Assembly: GCA_047967505.1 (NCBI GenBank)
Contig: CM106540.1
Length of the DNA stretch: 64,000 bases
Reading direction: 5' to 3' (one strand)
DNA from: Dipteris shenzhenensis
Taxonomy: Eukaryota > Polypodiophyta > Polypodiopsida > Gleicheniales
Part shown: positions 34,507-45,349 of the stretch, piece after piece
How positions within the stretch are numbered: position 1 is the stretch's first letter
Layout: each line of letters begins with the position of its first letter
Notes under the pieces: model-generated
Database searches by the model: none
Told to the model about the DNA's origin: nothing
Seen by the model: the letters and a program-made list of their open reading frames with translations, nothing else
Position numbers and translations under genes: made by a program

Positions 34507-37500
34507 ATGTTCTTTATAATGGTTGTTACAGCTTGTTTGCAGAGGAAACTCACAAAGGAGATGGCTACAAAATTTATTCCGGGGATGGAGGTGATTTTAT
34601 GTTGTAAAAGAGAAGTAGTTGCATTTGCTACAATCCATGAAAGTGATCCAAATTCTATTTGTCAGTTTAGAAGACTTGGCGAAGATAAGGTAGCGGTTAT
34701 CGTATCAAGGATTCTTAGTGCACATGTTGAGCTAAAGCATAAGTGTGGGGATATGGAAATCCTTGGAGATGTTATGCCCTATAATACTTCCAACAAAGCA
34801 TTTATTGCATGGGACAGAGATGAGACTTATCCAACACATGTCATCAGGAATACAAAGTGCATATCTTTGGATTTTAGAGTGGGAGATATTTTACAAATGT
34901 TATCATTTACAAATAAGTATGTAACAGAAGGTCAAGTCTTGGGATTTGAACAAGTTGAACACTGGACATTTGCGCAGATGAGAATTCAAAAAGTTACTGA
35001 TGATGGTATGGATGATAACTCAATGTCATTGGATGGTCCCTACTATGAGGTAGGTAAGGATTTGAGATGGAGCATGCAATTTTTAAAGATTGGAAAGACT
35101 CGGCATGTGGTTTTTAATGATAAACATAATGTATACTACAACATCAAAGAATTGAAAGAATATGGCAATGTACCAAGCTCTATTCCTTCAGAGATGGATG
35201 ATTCCAATGCACTCAACTATAGCACTGACGTCTTATCAGAAGTCGATGAGTTCATTGGTACCGAGAAAGAAAAATATTTCACAAGTGATGCCTTATCCGG
35301 GGTGGATGAGTTCATGCACATTGAGAACTTGGGCAAAGATGTGAAAAGTGTTATATCTTCAAGCATGGATGGCTTCATGGATACTGATAAAGTTCTTGGA
35401 GTCAAAGCAGGTAACTATGGAATTATGGAAATCATGCACGATAGTATAATGAGTGATGTTCTCTCTGGAGTAGAGGAGTTTCAAGACTATGGAGTTATGA
35501 AATCCATAGAAAGTGCATCAATGAGCGATGTTCTCTCAGGAATAGATGAGTTTGAAGATCATTCTGGACACTCTATCACCACTGACTATGGAGTTATGAA
35601 ATCCATAGAAAGTGCATCAATGAGTGATGTTCTCTCAGGAATAGATGAGTTTGAAGATCATTCGGGACACTCTAATGCCATTGTGACAAGTGGTTCTACG
35701 ATTGTATCAAAAGTAGGGATGAGATCAACAAAGGACTATTCGGTGTTTGACTTTGATTGTGAACTTGTAAATGTTACAAATGGTTTGACGAATGTATCAA
35801 AAGCAAGGATGACATCAACAAAGGAATATTCAGTATTTGACTGTCAGAGTGATAAGATCAAGGATGCAACATCTCATGAAAACAACGTGACAAATAAATC
35901 TTACAAGGAGAACTACACAAATCCAAATAAGAATGAACAGAAGGTCCCAAAACGGACATACAGATGCATGAAAAGACAACGAGTGCAGGCAGATCCAGAA
36001 AAGCAACCAAAGAGAATAAGAGTAATGAATGAAGATGTTATGCTAAAAGCAATACGATCTACATGCTGTAAGCATACATGTATGCGATCCATTAACTTAC
36101 ATGACATCAAGGGTTGTAGAGAACATGTCTGGCAAAGGAAAGGAAGCAGAAGAAATGAATACCTACTCACGAGATTGTCTTGCTTTCTTGTAAATGATAA
36201 GAGAAGGCGAAGTTCAGGACATCAAATAAGGCCTCTTATAAATGGAAAAAGTATATGCAATAATGCATATCGCATTATTACAGGATTATCACATGGCACA
36301 TATTGGAATTTGGCTAATAAAGCAAAGTATGGAGTTAAATTTAACATTCATGGAAACGTAGGAAGGCCCAAAACAAGAGCCTCAACGGTTGCGGCAACAG
36401 CAATTTTGAAAGATTACATTTATGAAAATGCTTTACCGCAACCCCACCTATCAGAAATGCATCTTCCGATAGGTTTGACCAAAAAAGAAGTATTTAACTC
36501 TATTGGAGAAACACAGAGGCAAGAGGGCATGCACCGGCATCTTTTCATACTTTGTATACTCTTTGGAAAAAAAGCTTTGGACATGTTAAAATCCCAAAGA
36601 GGCAAAAAATGTCAAAGTGCAACGACTGTGATGATCTAAAGCGAGCACTTGAGAGTGCAACATCTCCAGAACAAAAAGAAGCTTACAAAAGAAAGAGAGA
36701 ATTTCATCATGGACTTGTTCGACATTCTAGAATAAAATATGCATTTTGGAAGGAGCAAGCTATTTCTCACCCAAATGAGTACATGTGCATTATTGTAGAT
36801 GGTATGGATCAAAATACAACAACATTACCTCGATTCGTTAACACTCCACCTAAGCTACAAGGCAAATACTTTTTAAAGACACATCTATGTGGAGTGTTAG
36901 TGCACGGATTTAAGTTTTTTGCAGACATATGGATTGATTCCTTGCATCTACACGATAGCAATCAAGTTGTAACATCCGTTATGAAGGCAATTCACAATGT
37001 ACATGCAGAAAAAGGTCGTCTACCAGCAACTTTGAGAATACAAGCAGACAATTGCGGACGAGAGAATAAGAATGTACTCTTCTTTGCATTTTGCTCAATG
37101 CTAATCGCTCATAGAATCTTCAATGAGATTGAAGTTGGGTTTTTGTTGGTTGGGCACACACATGAGGATATCGATCAGGTATTTAGCACAGTTTCAAGAG
37201 AACTAAAACACAAGGACATGGAGACAATGGATGACTTGATAAGAAAATGCGGGAGGCAAGTTGGTGGCCGTAAGGAAGGAACAATATGCTCAATGGTTGA
37301 GAGGATGTATGATTGGAAGAGCTTTATTCTACCTTTCATACAAAAAGGTGGTGATGCCCTGATTGGTCATAGCGCTCCACACTATTTTCGATTTTTCTTA
37401 AAGGATGAAAAACCAGTGATGCAATGGCAACACTATTCTCTTGATACAAAATGGGAACCTGAAGAACCTTACTCTCTCTTAACTTCAATCCCGAGCAAAG

Positions 37501-38267
37501 AAATGCATCCAACATGGGCTCCTATAAAAGAATTCAGCGAGAAATCCAAAGGTGAAATAGAAGGCTTAAAAGCTTTTATTGCATACAAAGAGGAAATGCT
37601 CCGGAGATTTCCTGATTGGAAGCCCTCTTGGAAGGAACACACTACTGTTGTAATTAGCAAGACCTACCAATTGATAAAGGACCTTGCAAAAATGCGAGAA
37701 GATGATATTAAGGCAGAACGGCCTTTATTTTGGCCAAATGTTGGTAATGACTTGCGTCCAGCATGTGGTCTCTTTGAAAATGAGTTTGAATCGTTGCTCC
37801 CACGTCCATATTGTGGACCCAAGAAGAGAGAGTTTATGCCACAAATAGACATAGATGTCCATTGTTTTGTTGCAGTTCGACCATCGGATGATGAACATGA
37901 GAACGTGAAGTTTTGGGTTGCAAAAGTAGTTGACGTGAGCATGGATGACCGGGGGAGAGCTACAACATTTACAGCGGTATGGTATGAGCCAAGGGGCAGG
38001 AAGGAGAACCAAGATAACAGTACATTGTATAGTAGTTGTTTGAAAAAGGAATGGGTCCCAAACCATGAAGCAATTTCAAGACTTTCCATAGAGACAGTCA
38101 TAGTATCCTGGAAATCAAGGTCAAAGAAAACAAAGAAGCACATGGGGTATGATGTAGAAGACAAAATAAAATTACCGCAACCAATTATTACGCTCATTAC
38201 AGAGTTCACAAAGATGCTCGCCCGGGAGGAAGTAGAAGGAGATAGCGCAAATGAAGAATGCCCATGA
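34507..38267 (+). pseudogene. DUF7869-type DDE-like transposase, one frameshift
   Basis: Two overlapping frames make one protein of about 1,240 aa: 34507-36639 and an overlapping frame ending at 38267. The switch lies about 36519-36545, where the first frame loses similarity and the second opens with SFHTLYTLWKKSFGHVKIP. N-terminal part: a DUF8039-like beta-rich segment (tentative), then an acidic repeat block (SDVLSGIDEF, four to five copies), then Cys-rich CCKHTC, then SICNNAYRIITGLSHGTYW. Catalytic part: IVDGMDQ (Asp at 36798), QADNCGRENKN (Asp at 37047), GHTHEDIDQVFS (Asp at 37173 or the Glu just before), a D-D-D/E RNase H-like layout typical of DUF7869 proteins. ATG 34507 may be an artefact: a TTGTTTGCAG acceptor-like site lies at about 34542 and ATG 34561 starts MATKFIPGMEV. 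It is divergent to the Ulp1-fusion gene and probably moved this element. Confidence 0.8.
35454..35680 (+). repeat. In-frame 99-bp tandem repeat in the transposase gene
   Basis: A 99-bp unit (33 codons) starting GACTATGGAGTTATG occurs at 35485 and 35584 nearly unchanged, and looser relatives (DALSGVDEF, SDVLSGVEEF) precede it. The encoded acidic motif SDVLSGIDEF recurs, suggesting a flexible interaction segment. Confidence 0.8.
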
Positions 38268-38995
38268 TAACACCATTCAAATATCGAGAAAGAGTGAAGG
38301 TGGTGGTGGTTGTCAGATGAGAGTGAATGAAGATGGCACCCAAGCGACAAGTGACGACAGAAAGGACATTCTGAACAAGCAAATGTTTGGATCGCTCATT
38401 TCTGTGATCATGATAGAAAAGGACATTCAAACAAGCAAATGTTTGGATCGCCCATTTGTACTAAACTCATTGTAAAGGAAAAATTAAATTATTGAAAAGG
38501 CCACAGGAGATCCTTTGTACAAAGACTCATCCAGAGCAATATTTGTTGTAAAACTTATGACATGATAATGTAAAATTGCAAGCATAGCTATTGCTATTTT
38601 TTGGAGTACAAAAGAGGCTTCCATCATGTCTCATGTGTATATAAACCTTTTAATTTCTTGAATATTCAAGAGTGTTATAGTTTTCTGCATTGAAAGTAAA
38701 AAGAGTCTTACAGGTCTCTTATGTATACATTTTTAAAATGTTGTGAATCCTCAATAGCATGGTTTTTCATGGATTTAACCTAATAACTCGGATTTTTTAT
38801 TTTAAGAATATGATTCTTATAAACAAGAAATAGAAATTTAGGATTTAATAGTAGTTTTTGCATTATTTGTACAACATTGTAGAGAGATATTTTGAAATGT
38901 CTTATGTGAAAATGATAGTGCCAGAAAGTAAACTTTTGATTCTCGAATGACAGTTTCATAAAGTAAACTTTTCAGTTGGGAAGGATTTTAAGGAA
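38268..38995. other. Transposase 3' flank inside the element
   Basis: AT-rich, with no gene recognised. It contains the direct repeat AAAGTAAACTTTT (38925-38937 and 38960-38972), whose inverse resembles the AAAAGTTA subterminal motif at the left end. A 50-bp-scale duplication around CATTCTGAACAAGCAAATGTTTGGATCG recurs near 38365-38455. Confidence 0.6.
38925..38972. repeat. Right subterminal direct repeat AAAGTAAACTTTT
   Basis: Two perfect 13-bp copies, 35 bp apart, within about 120 bp of the right end. Their complement AAAAGTTTACTTT echoes the left subterminal AAAAGTTA repeats. Confidence 0.7.
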
Positions 38996-39007
38996 TAGTC
39001 CAAAAGT
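38996..39007 (-). repeat. Right subterminal copy of the TIR inner motif
   Basis: TAGTCCAAAAGT is the reverse complement of the left 12-mer at 20209-20220. Confidence 0.75.
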
Positions 39008-39016
39008 AGACATATG

Positions 39017-39042
39017 AGTCCAAAATTAATGAAATAAGTGTT
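39017..39042 (-). repeat. Right terminal inverted repeat (26 bp)
   Basis: Starts AGTCCAAAA and ends GAAATAAGTGTT. It is the exact inverse of 20154-20179. Confidence 0.9.
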
Positions 39043-39046
39043 CAAA
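39043..39046. repeat. Possible right target-site duplication CAAA
   Basis: Matches CAAA at 20150-20153 directly outside the left TIR. Confidence 0.5.
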
Positions 39047-39787
39047 GAGATCCGGAGTCTGCAAGCAGTTGAAGAGGTCCCTCACGAAAGGGTTCCGGGC
39101 AAGCAATTTTCTGGGAGGAGCGTTGTTTGGACATGGAATTGTTGAGGGATAGCTATTACAGATTTTGTTCTAAGTTGTTAGAATGATAAACTAAAGAAGA
39201 TTGGCACATCTGGACCCATCAGAAATTGGGGCTAGAAGGCTCAAAGATTTCTATCTATTTTGGGATTGTGTCACATTGTTAAAGCTCTTTGGAATAAATT
39301 AAGCACGGCTTTGCAGTGTAATCACAATCAATTGGAAGCAACCATTATTGGGTGACAAAGGCATCCACCTAATAGTACTTAATGTTTTTATTTTTTTCCT
39401 TTTTTCTCTCTATTCTCAAATAAATTTCCTCTTTTTTGGCCAAAAGAAAGCTCACTTCCATGGCCATGAGCTGTCTTTTTGTGAGACATGTTTAGGTTTC
39501 CAAACCATGAAAAACTTATATTCTTGTGAGACCATATTACTTTTTTTAGCTTCACATGACACGAAATACAAGACTTGAGGTGCAAGCTCTTTGCAGTCCA
39601 CAAAAATTGTGGTGCCTTACATACAAAATCAGAAGTAAGAATAATAATATTGTCCAGTTTACAGCCTGAACATGCGCAGGCTCTATGTATGATAATAATC
39701 TCTCCTTTTGCAAGAAACAAGTTGAAGGATCTTCATTGGGCCTGCCCAGATAGGTTATTTTTGTTTTTTATTTCCTTTTTTTTACTT
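39047..39787. other. Intergenic sequence between the transposon and the Helitron remnant
   Basis: No gene recognised. If the minus-strand Helitron still has its 3' end (a CTRR with a hairpin), it should be in or near this stretch, but I could not identify it. Confidence 0.4.
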
Positions 39788-42700
39788 TTATCTCATGGAG
39801 GCATTGTTGTGTAAAGCAGAGAGGTCTGACCAATAATCATAGTTTGTGTTGTGATTTGCGTGATGTGTATCGTGGTTGGTCCATATTTGGTTGATTGTCG
39901 ATTTGTATATTGTTGTCGGTGTTGTAATCAGTAGCTCCATGCCATAGCTTCTCATCACATCTTGCGGTTCCTCTTTGTTTTTTGATTCAATATTATAGTC
40001 AATGTTGAAGTCTCCTATAATATATGTTTTTATTGCAGAGGGTGTCGAGTCTAGAATTTTTTTCATTATTGTTGTCATGGCCCATGTTTTTGTTTTTGGC
40101 GCCTTAATTATATACTAGTTCTCTTTTGTTTGGAAATGTGTCATTAGTGCTTCAAAACCGTCATTATGAAAGCCTTGGTGTCGTAGTAATGTGTTGGTTT
40201 TTGTAGCACGTGGTAATCCCTTGTCCTTTACTTATCGCGACGTTGTGGAATTCGGGTAGCTCAGTTTGTTTATCTTGATTGTTATGCGTCTCTTGCAAGC
40301 ACAATACGGAGGCTCTAAGGATGCTTCTTGATGATAGTTAATCTAATTTGTGTGCCTTTGTTGATCTCGTGTTTAGACTTTGTAGTGTTATCTTGTTGTT
40401 TTTCTCCTCTAAAGTCCATTTGTTTGCATATCCATTGTTTTTCTATCCTCAGTCTTAGTAGTTCCTGCAGCACTTGTCGGTCAACTTTGATGTTTTTCCT
40501 TTGTATTTTAGAGAGGAAGTAAGTTCTTTGGGTTACGGATCCATGATAGAGCTGTGTACATGAGGCCATGTGTTTTTATTTCAGAGGGATCATATGCGAG
40601 GGATTGCATGGTGATACCTTGTGAATGGTGTACCATCCTCTCGGTTGCGGCTTGGATTGGGAACTATGTTTAGGTATGTTGTCGGTGGACAACCTCGCAT
40701 TTTCATACCATGTTTTCAACCCAATGTTTTGATCAATGAATTGTATCCAAATAGTTAATGGTTTCCTCGTTATTTTTGACCCTTTGAATATCTCGTTGGC
40801 ACCATTCACTATCCCATCATCGATGTCAAAATTTTCGGTACACACCTCGTTAGGCCAACAGTTTTTTGTGGATCTTTTGGTTCTTGCAATGTTTTGTTGC
40901 ATGTTTTTTGCTTGGTGTATTTTGTTGTAAGAATATATGGTTCTCTAGGCATGCTGTTAAAGATGCCAAGGTTGTGATTGTCTTTTGCCACATTTGTAAA
41001 AAATAAATATGGTGTATCGTTCTTATTTGGTATGTCCTTGTCTTCTTATATGGTGCTTTAGATTTCGTTTGTTGATGTCCATATTCGTTTGTTCACCTGT
41101 ACGTATTCTATTAAGGATCTCTAAGAAGCATCTATTTGATTGGCGCATTGGTTCCATCAATTCAAAGTATTTTATTTGTGATCTCCACAAAGATCCAAGC
41201 ATGGAAGTTGTGGTGGATTGTGTTGTGAAAATCCAAGAGTCCTTAACTGGGCTTACCTAGAAAAGGTTGCCACACAATATAAGATCGACTCCGCCGAATG
41301 GCTGTCGGTGGTTTTGTTTGATTTCTCGCATCCACATGTCTACAGCAAGGAAAGTGTTGATGCCCAGAATCATGTGTACATCCTAGTATTGTTCGGCGAG
41401 GATTTGTTGTTTTTTTACTGAAAGCCCAATGTATGAGCTCGTCACCAAAGGCAAGTGCAATGTGGCATGCAATGTGCTTCCCCCAATAGTTCTTGCTGCC
41501 TTTCCCGTAACTAGTGTTGCAACAAATGCTTTCCTTGCCCCTGTGTTCATTGACAAAAACAAAAAAATATGTTTAGATGGGTTTGTCCTTTTGGTGAGCA
41601 TTTCATCATAAAAAATGAGTCGCTGTTGTGGGTTTAGTTCTCTAAGATAAGAATAGTAGTTGTCATCAAATAGATGTATTTATTTAGTTCGGCGAATATT
41701 TGTTTTTTTGTATGCATGCATGTCCTGGTTTGTTTCTTTTGCAAGGTCGTACATTTCTCTGGATGTTATTGTTGGGTTGTCGCTTGTGGTAGCGTAGGAT
41801 GTGTTGGTATTGCGTAATGTTGAGCGATACGAAATGTTCTTCATGAAGATTGCCTTTTGCTCATCAATTAGAAATTGGTAATGTTTGTACATGTCTGTCC
41901 AATTTCCAAATTGCTCGGTGAGAATATGCTCTTTGAAATGGAATGGCAAGTATAACAAACAAAGCTCTTTGTAGTGATCATTTGGGTCTTTTCTGCTTGT
42001 TGTAGTTATTGAAACGTATTACTCTTGCGCGTTTTCTTTTTTTTATTTACCCTGACTTGATTGTATATTTGGATGCATACGATGCCAAACAGTGGTTTTG
42101 TAAGCGTTGTTCTCGTGCAATGTACTTCGTTATAATGTCATCAAACAAAACTTCAGTGCTTTCTAGATGGAGTGCCTCTAGTTGTGCTCTGCGTTTTAGT
42201 AATAATGTTCTTTGCTCTGGCGTGCTTGTGTTGATGTAGACAAATTCTCTTGTCGTGCTTGTACATGTCTCTCCGATTTCCAAATTGCTCGGTAAGAATA
42301 TGCTCTTTGAAATGGAATGGCAAGTATAACAAACAAAGCTCTCTGTAGTGATCATCTGGGTCTTTCTGCTTGTTGTAGTTATTGAAACGTATTACTCTCA
42401 CGTTTTCTTTTTTTAATTTGCCCTGACTTAATTGTATATTTGGATGCATACGATGTCAAATAGTGCTTTTGTAAGCGTTGTTCTCATGCAACGTACTTTG
42501 TTATGATGTCATCAAAGAAAATTTTAGTGCTTTTCGGATGGAGTGCCTCTAGTTGTGCTTGGCATTTTAGTAATAATGTTCTTTGCTCAGGCGTGCTTGT
42601 GTTAATGTAGGCAAATTCTCTTGTCACACTTGTGAGGGACAATGAAAGGCATAGGTACACATCTTGTTGTGCACTGATGTGCTGCATGTTGAGTATTATG

Positions 42701-42810
42701 TTCCCTACTTTCCTAAGACGTTCATCTACTTTTGCGTTCTGTTGAAAGCTTTGAACGATTGCATCCTTAACGGCGTTGTTGGTCTCTTTATCAATTTTAG
42801 TTATGAACGA
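39788..42810 (-). pseudogene. Decayed Helitron: Pif1-type helicase with C-terminal endonuclease
   Basis: Read 5' to 3' on the minus strand, broken by several stops and shifts. From 42.8 kb: ILNMQHISAQQDVYLCLSLS and REFAYINTSTPEQRTLLLK (linker after the Rep domain), VRVIRFNNYNKQKDPDDHYRE (typical of Helitron helicases), LVTGKAARTIGGSTLHATLH (Pif1 ATPase core, about 41.5 kb), and FDIDDGIVNGANEIFKG (late Pif1 motif, about 40.8 kb). After it come VLCLQETHN (about 40.3 kb) and KTYIIGDFNIDYN (about 40.0 kb), the exonuclease-endonuclease-phosphatase signatures. The catalytic His region reads YWSDLSALHN, where SDH would be usual, so this nuclease is probably dead. A helicase followed by such a nuclease is the layout of Helentron/Helitron2-type elements rather than most flowering-plant Helitrons. 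The upstream Rep domain is missing. Confidence 0.75.
41885..42632. repeat. 374-bp tandem duplication inside the Helitron helicase
   Basis: Units 41885-42258 and 42259 to about 42632 are near-identical (TTGTACATGTCT, CAAATTGCTCGG, GAGTGCCTCTAG in the same order). Each encodes a copy of the STPEQRTLLLK to FNNYNKQKDP segment on the minus strand, so the helicase carries an extra partial domain copy. Confidence 0.85.
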
Positions 42811-42812
42811 TG

Positions 42813-42996
42813 TGTAGTGTGGGGGTTAAAGCCCACTGTACCTTAACCCCGTTTATGTACAATACTTAAACACATATATATATGGATGACATAGAAGATT
42901 AGGGTGTTATGCATCCACCAAAACTTGTGTGACTCTCTTCTGGCTCTCCCTCTCTCTCACCTTTGTCCATTCCACTTCCGTTGTTAAGATCTCTCA
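42813..42996 (+). repeat. Putative copia 5' LTR
   Basis: Starts about TGTAGTGTGGGGG and ends CTCTCA, two bases before the primer-binding site. About 184 bp is short for copia. The left edge is estimated, because no partner LTR was found. Confidence 0.55.
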
Positions 42997-42998
42997 AC

Positions 42999-43010
42999 TG
43001 GTATCAGAGC
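42999..43010 (+). promoter_or_regulatory. Copia primer-binding site (initiator tRNA-Met type)
   Basis: TGGTATCAGAGC is the standard complement to the plant initiator Met tRNA 3' end, found after the 5' LTR of many plant copia elements. Confidence 0.85.
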
Positions 43011-43765
43011 GCGGGTGCTCTAGCTAAGCCCGAGTGTTAGCCTGAAGTCCGAAGTTTTGTTGCTACAGCTTTGTGGGAGGAAGAAGAAGCTCCATTGGGT
43101 GTCTTTACCTGCATCCTGATGTGTAGAGGCCTTGTTGCAAGCCAGCAGGTGGTTTTGGAGGCAAAAAGATAGCCTATTTTAGACCTAAGATAGTCTTGTG
43201 ATGAAGATATCTTTCTCTAGAAGCTGAATCTCGCCTGAGATCTGAAGCAAAGTTGTAGAATGAGTACTTCATTTTTAGTTTTTACATCTCTGTCATTCGA
43301 GTTTTCAGTGAAAAGTTACAGCTCCTACAAAAAATGACGAAATTCAATTTCTTGCGTGGATTTCGTGTGTTGGATCTCCATATCTAGGCCACCATTTGCA
43401 GTTCAGACAGTCCCAGTGGATTCAGAGTAGTCCAAAACTTCTACTTGTGAAGCTACTTCCGATTCCGTGAAGTTTTGAAGCTGTAATGAAGCTCTATCTA
43501 CTCCAACGTCTTCATTCCGTCATTTCTTGTGTATGGAAACTCAACATCCGGGCCTTCATCTGCAGAGCTGTCTATACCATTGGATCCAGGAGTGCTTGAA
43601 ACATATGTCTACAAAGCTTCTTGCTATTCCGTGAAGAATCAAGGGAGTTGTGATTCTTTGTGTAATTCTGTCGTCTCTTTGAGGGAAATTTCTCAAAGTT
43701 TCCAAGACCTTCTCATTGATTGCCGTGTGGCATTTTAGCTAAGGTTAAAATTCCAAGGTTCATTT

Positions 43766-44302
43766 TTGCAAGTAAATGCAAGGGTTGAGTGGCTCTTACT
43801 CCATCCTTGGATGAGATTTTTGAGTTGTAGTAGAAGAGACATATTTGCAGATTGTCTTGCTGATATTATTTTCAGCCAACTTCAGGCTTACAAGATGAAT
43901 TTTGATGCGGAGACTAAGGCAATATTTCTCTTATGTTCATTGCCATCCTCATGGGATACATTCCGTACAGCTGTCAATAACTCTGCACCTATTGGAGTAC
44001 TAAAGTTTGATGATGTTGTGGGTAGCTTGTTGGCCACGGAGATTAGATGGAAGTTTATGGATGGCAACAAGGAGGATGCAGCCTTAAATGTGCGAAGGGG
44101 CAGGGGCAGATCACAGTTCAAGGGGAAGTCCCAAGAAAAAGGGAAATCTCTTAGTAAATCCAGGGCACGGAACATTGAGTGTTACCACTGTGGCAAGAAG
44201 GGCCACATGAAAAAGGATTGCTACAAGCTGAAAAGAGAGCAAAAGGATAAGAAAAAGAATGCAACTTGGGGTGCAAATAAGAAGGACGAGAGTCCAAGGT
44301 AG
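43766..44302 (+). pseudogene. Copia gag with CCHC zinc knuckle
   Basis: Capsid-like stretch FLLCSLPSSWDTFRTAV (the UBN2-type gag region), an Arg/Gly/Lys-rich linker, then CYHCGKKGHMKKDC, a perfect C-X2-C-X4-H-X4-C knuckle, and a Lys-rich tail to a stop at 44300-44302. In intact copia elements gag runs on into pol; here the stop separates them. The N-terminal half of gag is out of frame or absent. Confidence 0.8.
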
Positions 44303-44314
44303 GACAAAGGAAAA

Positions 44315-45347
44315 ATGAAGATCAAGGAGATTAATGCAGTCACAGATGATAGTGATAATGACATTCTCTTCATATGTAGTCTACTTGCAGACTTGCTTAC
44401 CACTTCAAATGATGCGTATTCTCAGGATTGGATTTTGGATTCTAGTGCTTCATTCCATGTTACTCCCCATAGGGAATGGTTCTCCACTTATGACAGTGGA
44501 AAGATAGGTTGTGTACATCTTGGAAATAACTATGCATGTGATATAGTGGGAGTAGGTGACATAAAGTTTCTTTTGCAAATGGGTCTGCATTTGTTTTAAA
44601 AAATGTGAGACATGTGCCTAAGCTGACCAAGAGTCTTATTTCAGCGAGCCAGCTAGATGATGCTGGTTTTCAGACCATGTTTGGCTTTCAGAGTTAGAAA
44701 ATTCAAAAGGGCTCTATGAATTTGGCAAGGGGTGCCAAGTGTGGGACATTGTATCCCTTACATGTGTCAGGGGTTGTTGCAATAACTGAGCAGCCAAGTA
44801 CTTCTTTATGGCATTGCCGGTTGGGGCACATGAGCTAGAATGGAATGAAAGTCTTATGTCGTTTGGGTCATGTATCGCATCTGAGTTTTTCTGACTTTGA
44901 ATTTTGGGAGCATTGTCTCTATGGGAAGCAGACTAAATCACTCCATAAAAGAAAGGGAAAGAAAGAGCTTGAAAAGCTTGATCTTGTGCATTCATACGTA
45001 TGTGGTCCCATGCCTACACGGTCATTAGGTGGGGCTGAATACTATGTGACATTCATTGATGATGTAACTACGAAAGTGTGGGCTTATGTTATAGCTCGGA
45101 AAAGCGATGTGTTCTAGGTATTTAAAAAATGGTTGGCTTTGGCTAAAAATCAGTCAGGTAGAACACTTCAATGCCTACAGATTGATAATGGTGGAGAGTA
45201 TCTCTCATGACTTTCAGCATTTTTGTGATACACGTGGGATCAAGAGGGAGCTCACATCCTCTCGTACTCCAGAGCAGAATCCAGTTGCAGAACAAATGAA
45301 CCGCACCATTTAGGAAAGGTTGTAATGCATGCTTTCCAATGCATTGT
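44315..45347 (+). pseudogene. Copia protease, GAG-pre-integrase and partial integrase
   Basis: Pieces in several frames. The aspartic protease region reads DWILDSSASFHVT, with DSS where DSG is expected, so it is inactive. The GAG-pre-integrase LWHCRLGHMS is broken by a stop. Integrase: HSYVCGPMPTRSLGGAEY, YVTFIDDVTTKVW, QIDNGGEY, TRGIKRELTSSRTPEQN and EQMNRTI, which follow the D, D, E order of copia integrases. Stops occur after KSDVF and after NRTI. Confidence 0.8.
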
Positions 45348-45349
45348 GC

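Larger units (their letters stand above)
20154..39042. mobile_element. Giant TIR DNA transposon (18,889 bp) with transposase, Ulp1-fusion and coiled-coil genes
   Basis: Both ends carry the same 26-bp sequence in inverted orientation without mismatch (20154-20179 and 39017-39042). A 12-bp motif containing the inner TIR bases recurs subterminally on both sides. The outside flanks read CAAA (20150-20153) and CAAA (39043-39046), a possible 4-bp target duplication. Inside are a minus-strand coiled-coil-like ORF, a minus-strand 8-exon gene with two Ulp1-like modules, and a plus-strand DUF7869/DDE-like transposase. The divergent genes are separated by long pyrimidine-rich satellite and TTTAGGG-type repeats. 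Ulp1-like proteases are known passengers of plant Mutator-like and CACTA elements, so the combination suits a mobile element. The transposase frame is broken, so this copy is probably not autonomous now. Superfamily not assigned: ends start AACACTT, and a 3-bp CACTA-type duplication does not fit. Confidence 0.85.
42811..45347 (+). mobile_element. Truncated Ty1/copia element (5' LTR, PBS, gag, PR, IN part)
   Basis: A short 5' LTR is followed by the tRNA-iMet-type primer site, gag with a CCHC knuckle, a mutated protease and about half of the integrase. The last copia-like residues (ERL, CMLSNAL) end at about 45347, where sequence switches to the minus-strand Helitron. RT, RNase H and the 3' LTR are missing. 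The element sits inside the Helitron gene. Confidence 0.8.

Noticed and set aside
20153-39043. Assignment of the giant element to CACTA
   Set aside because: The ends contain CACTT rather than CACTA, and with that boundary the flanking 3-mers (AAA and TTC) do not match.
39788-40330. LINE endonuclease
   Set aside because: The nuclease lies directly downstream of Pif1-type helicase motifs on the same strand, and no reverse transcriptase is nearby.
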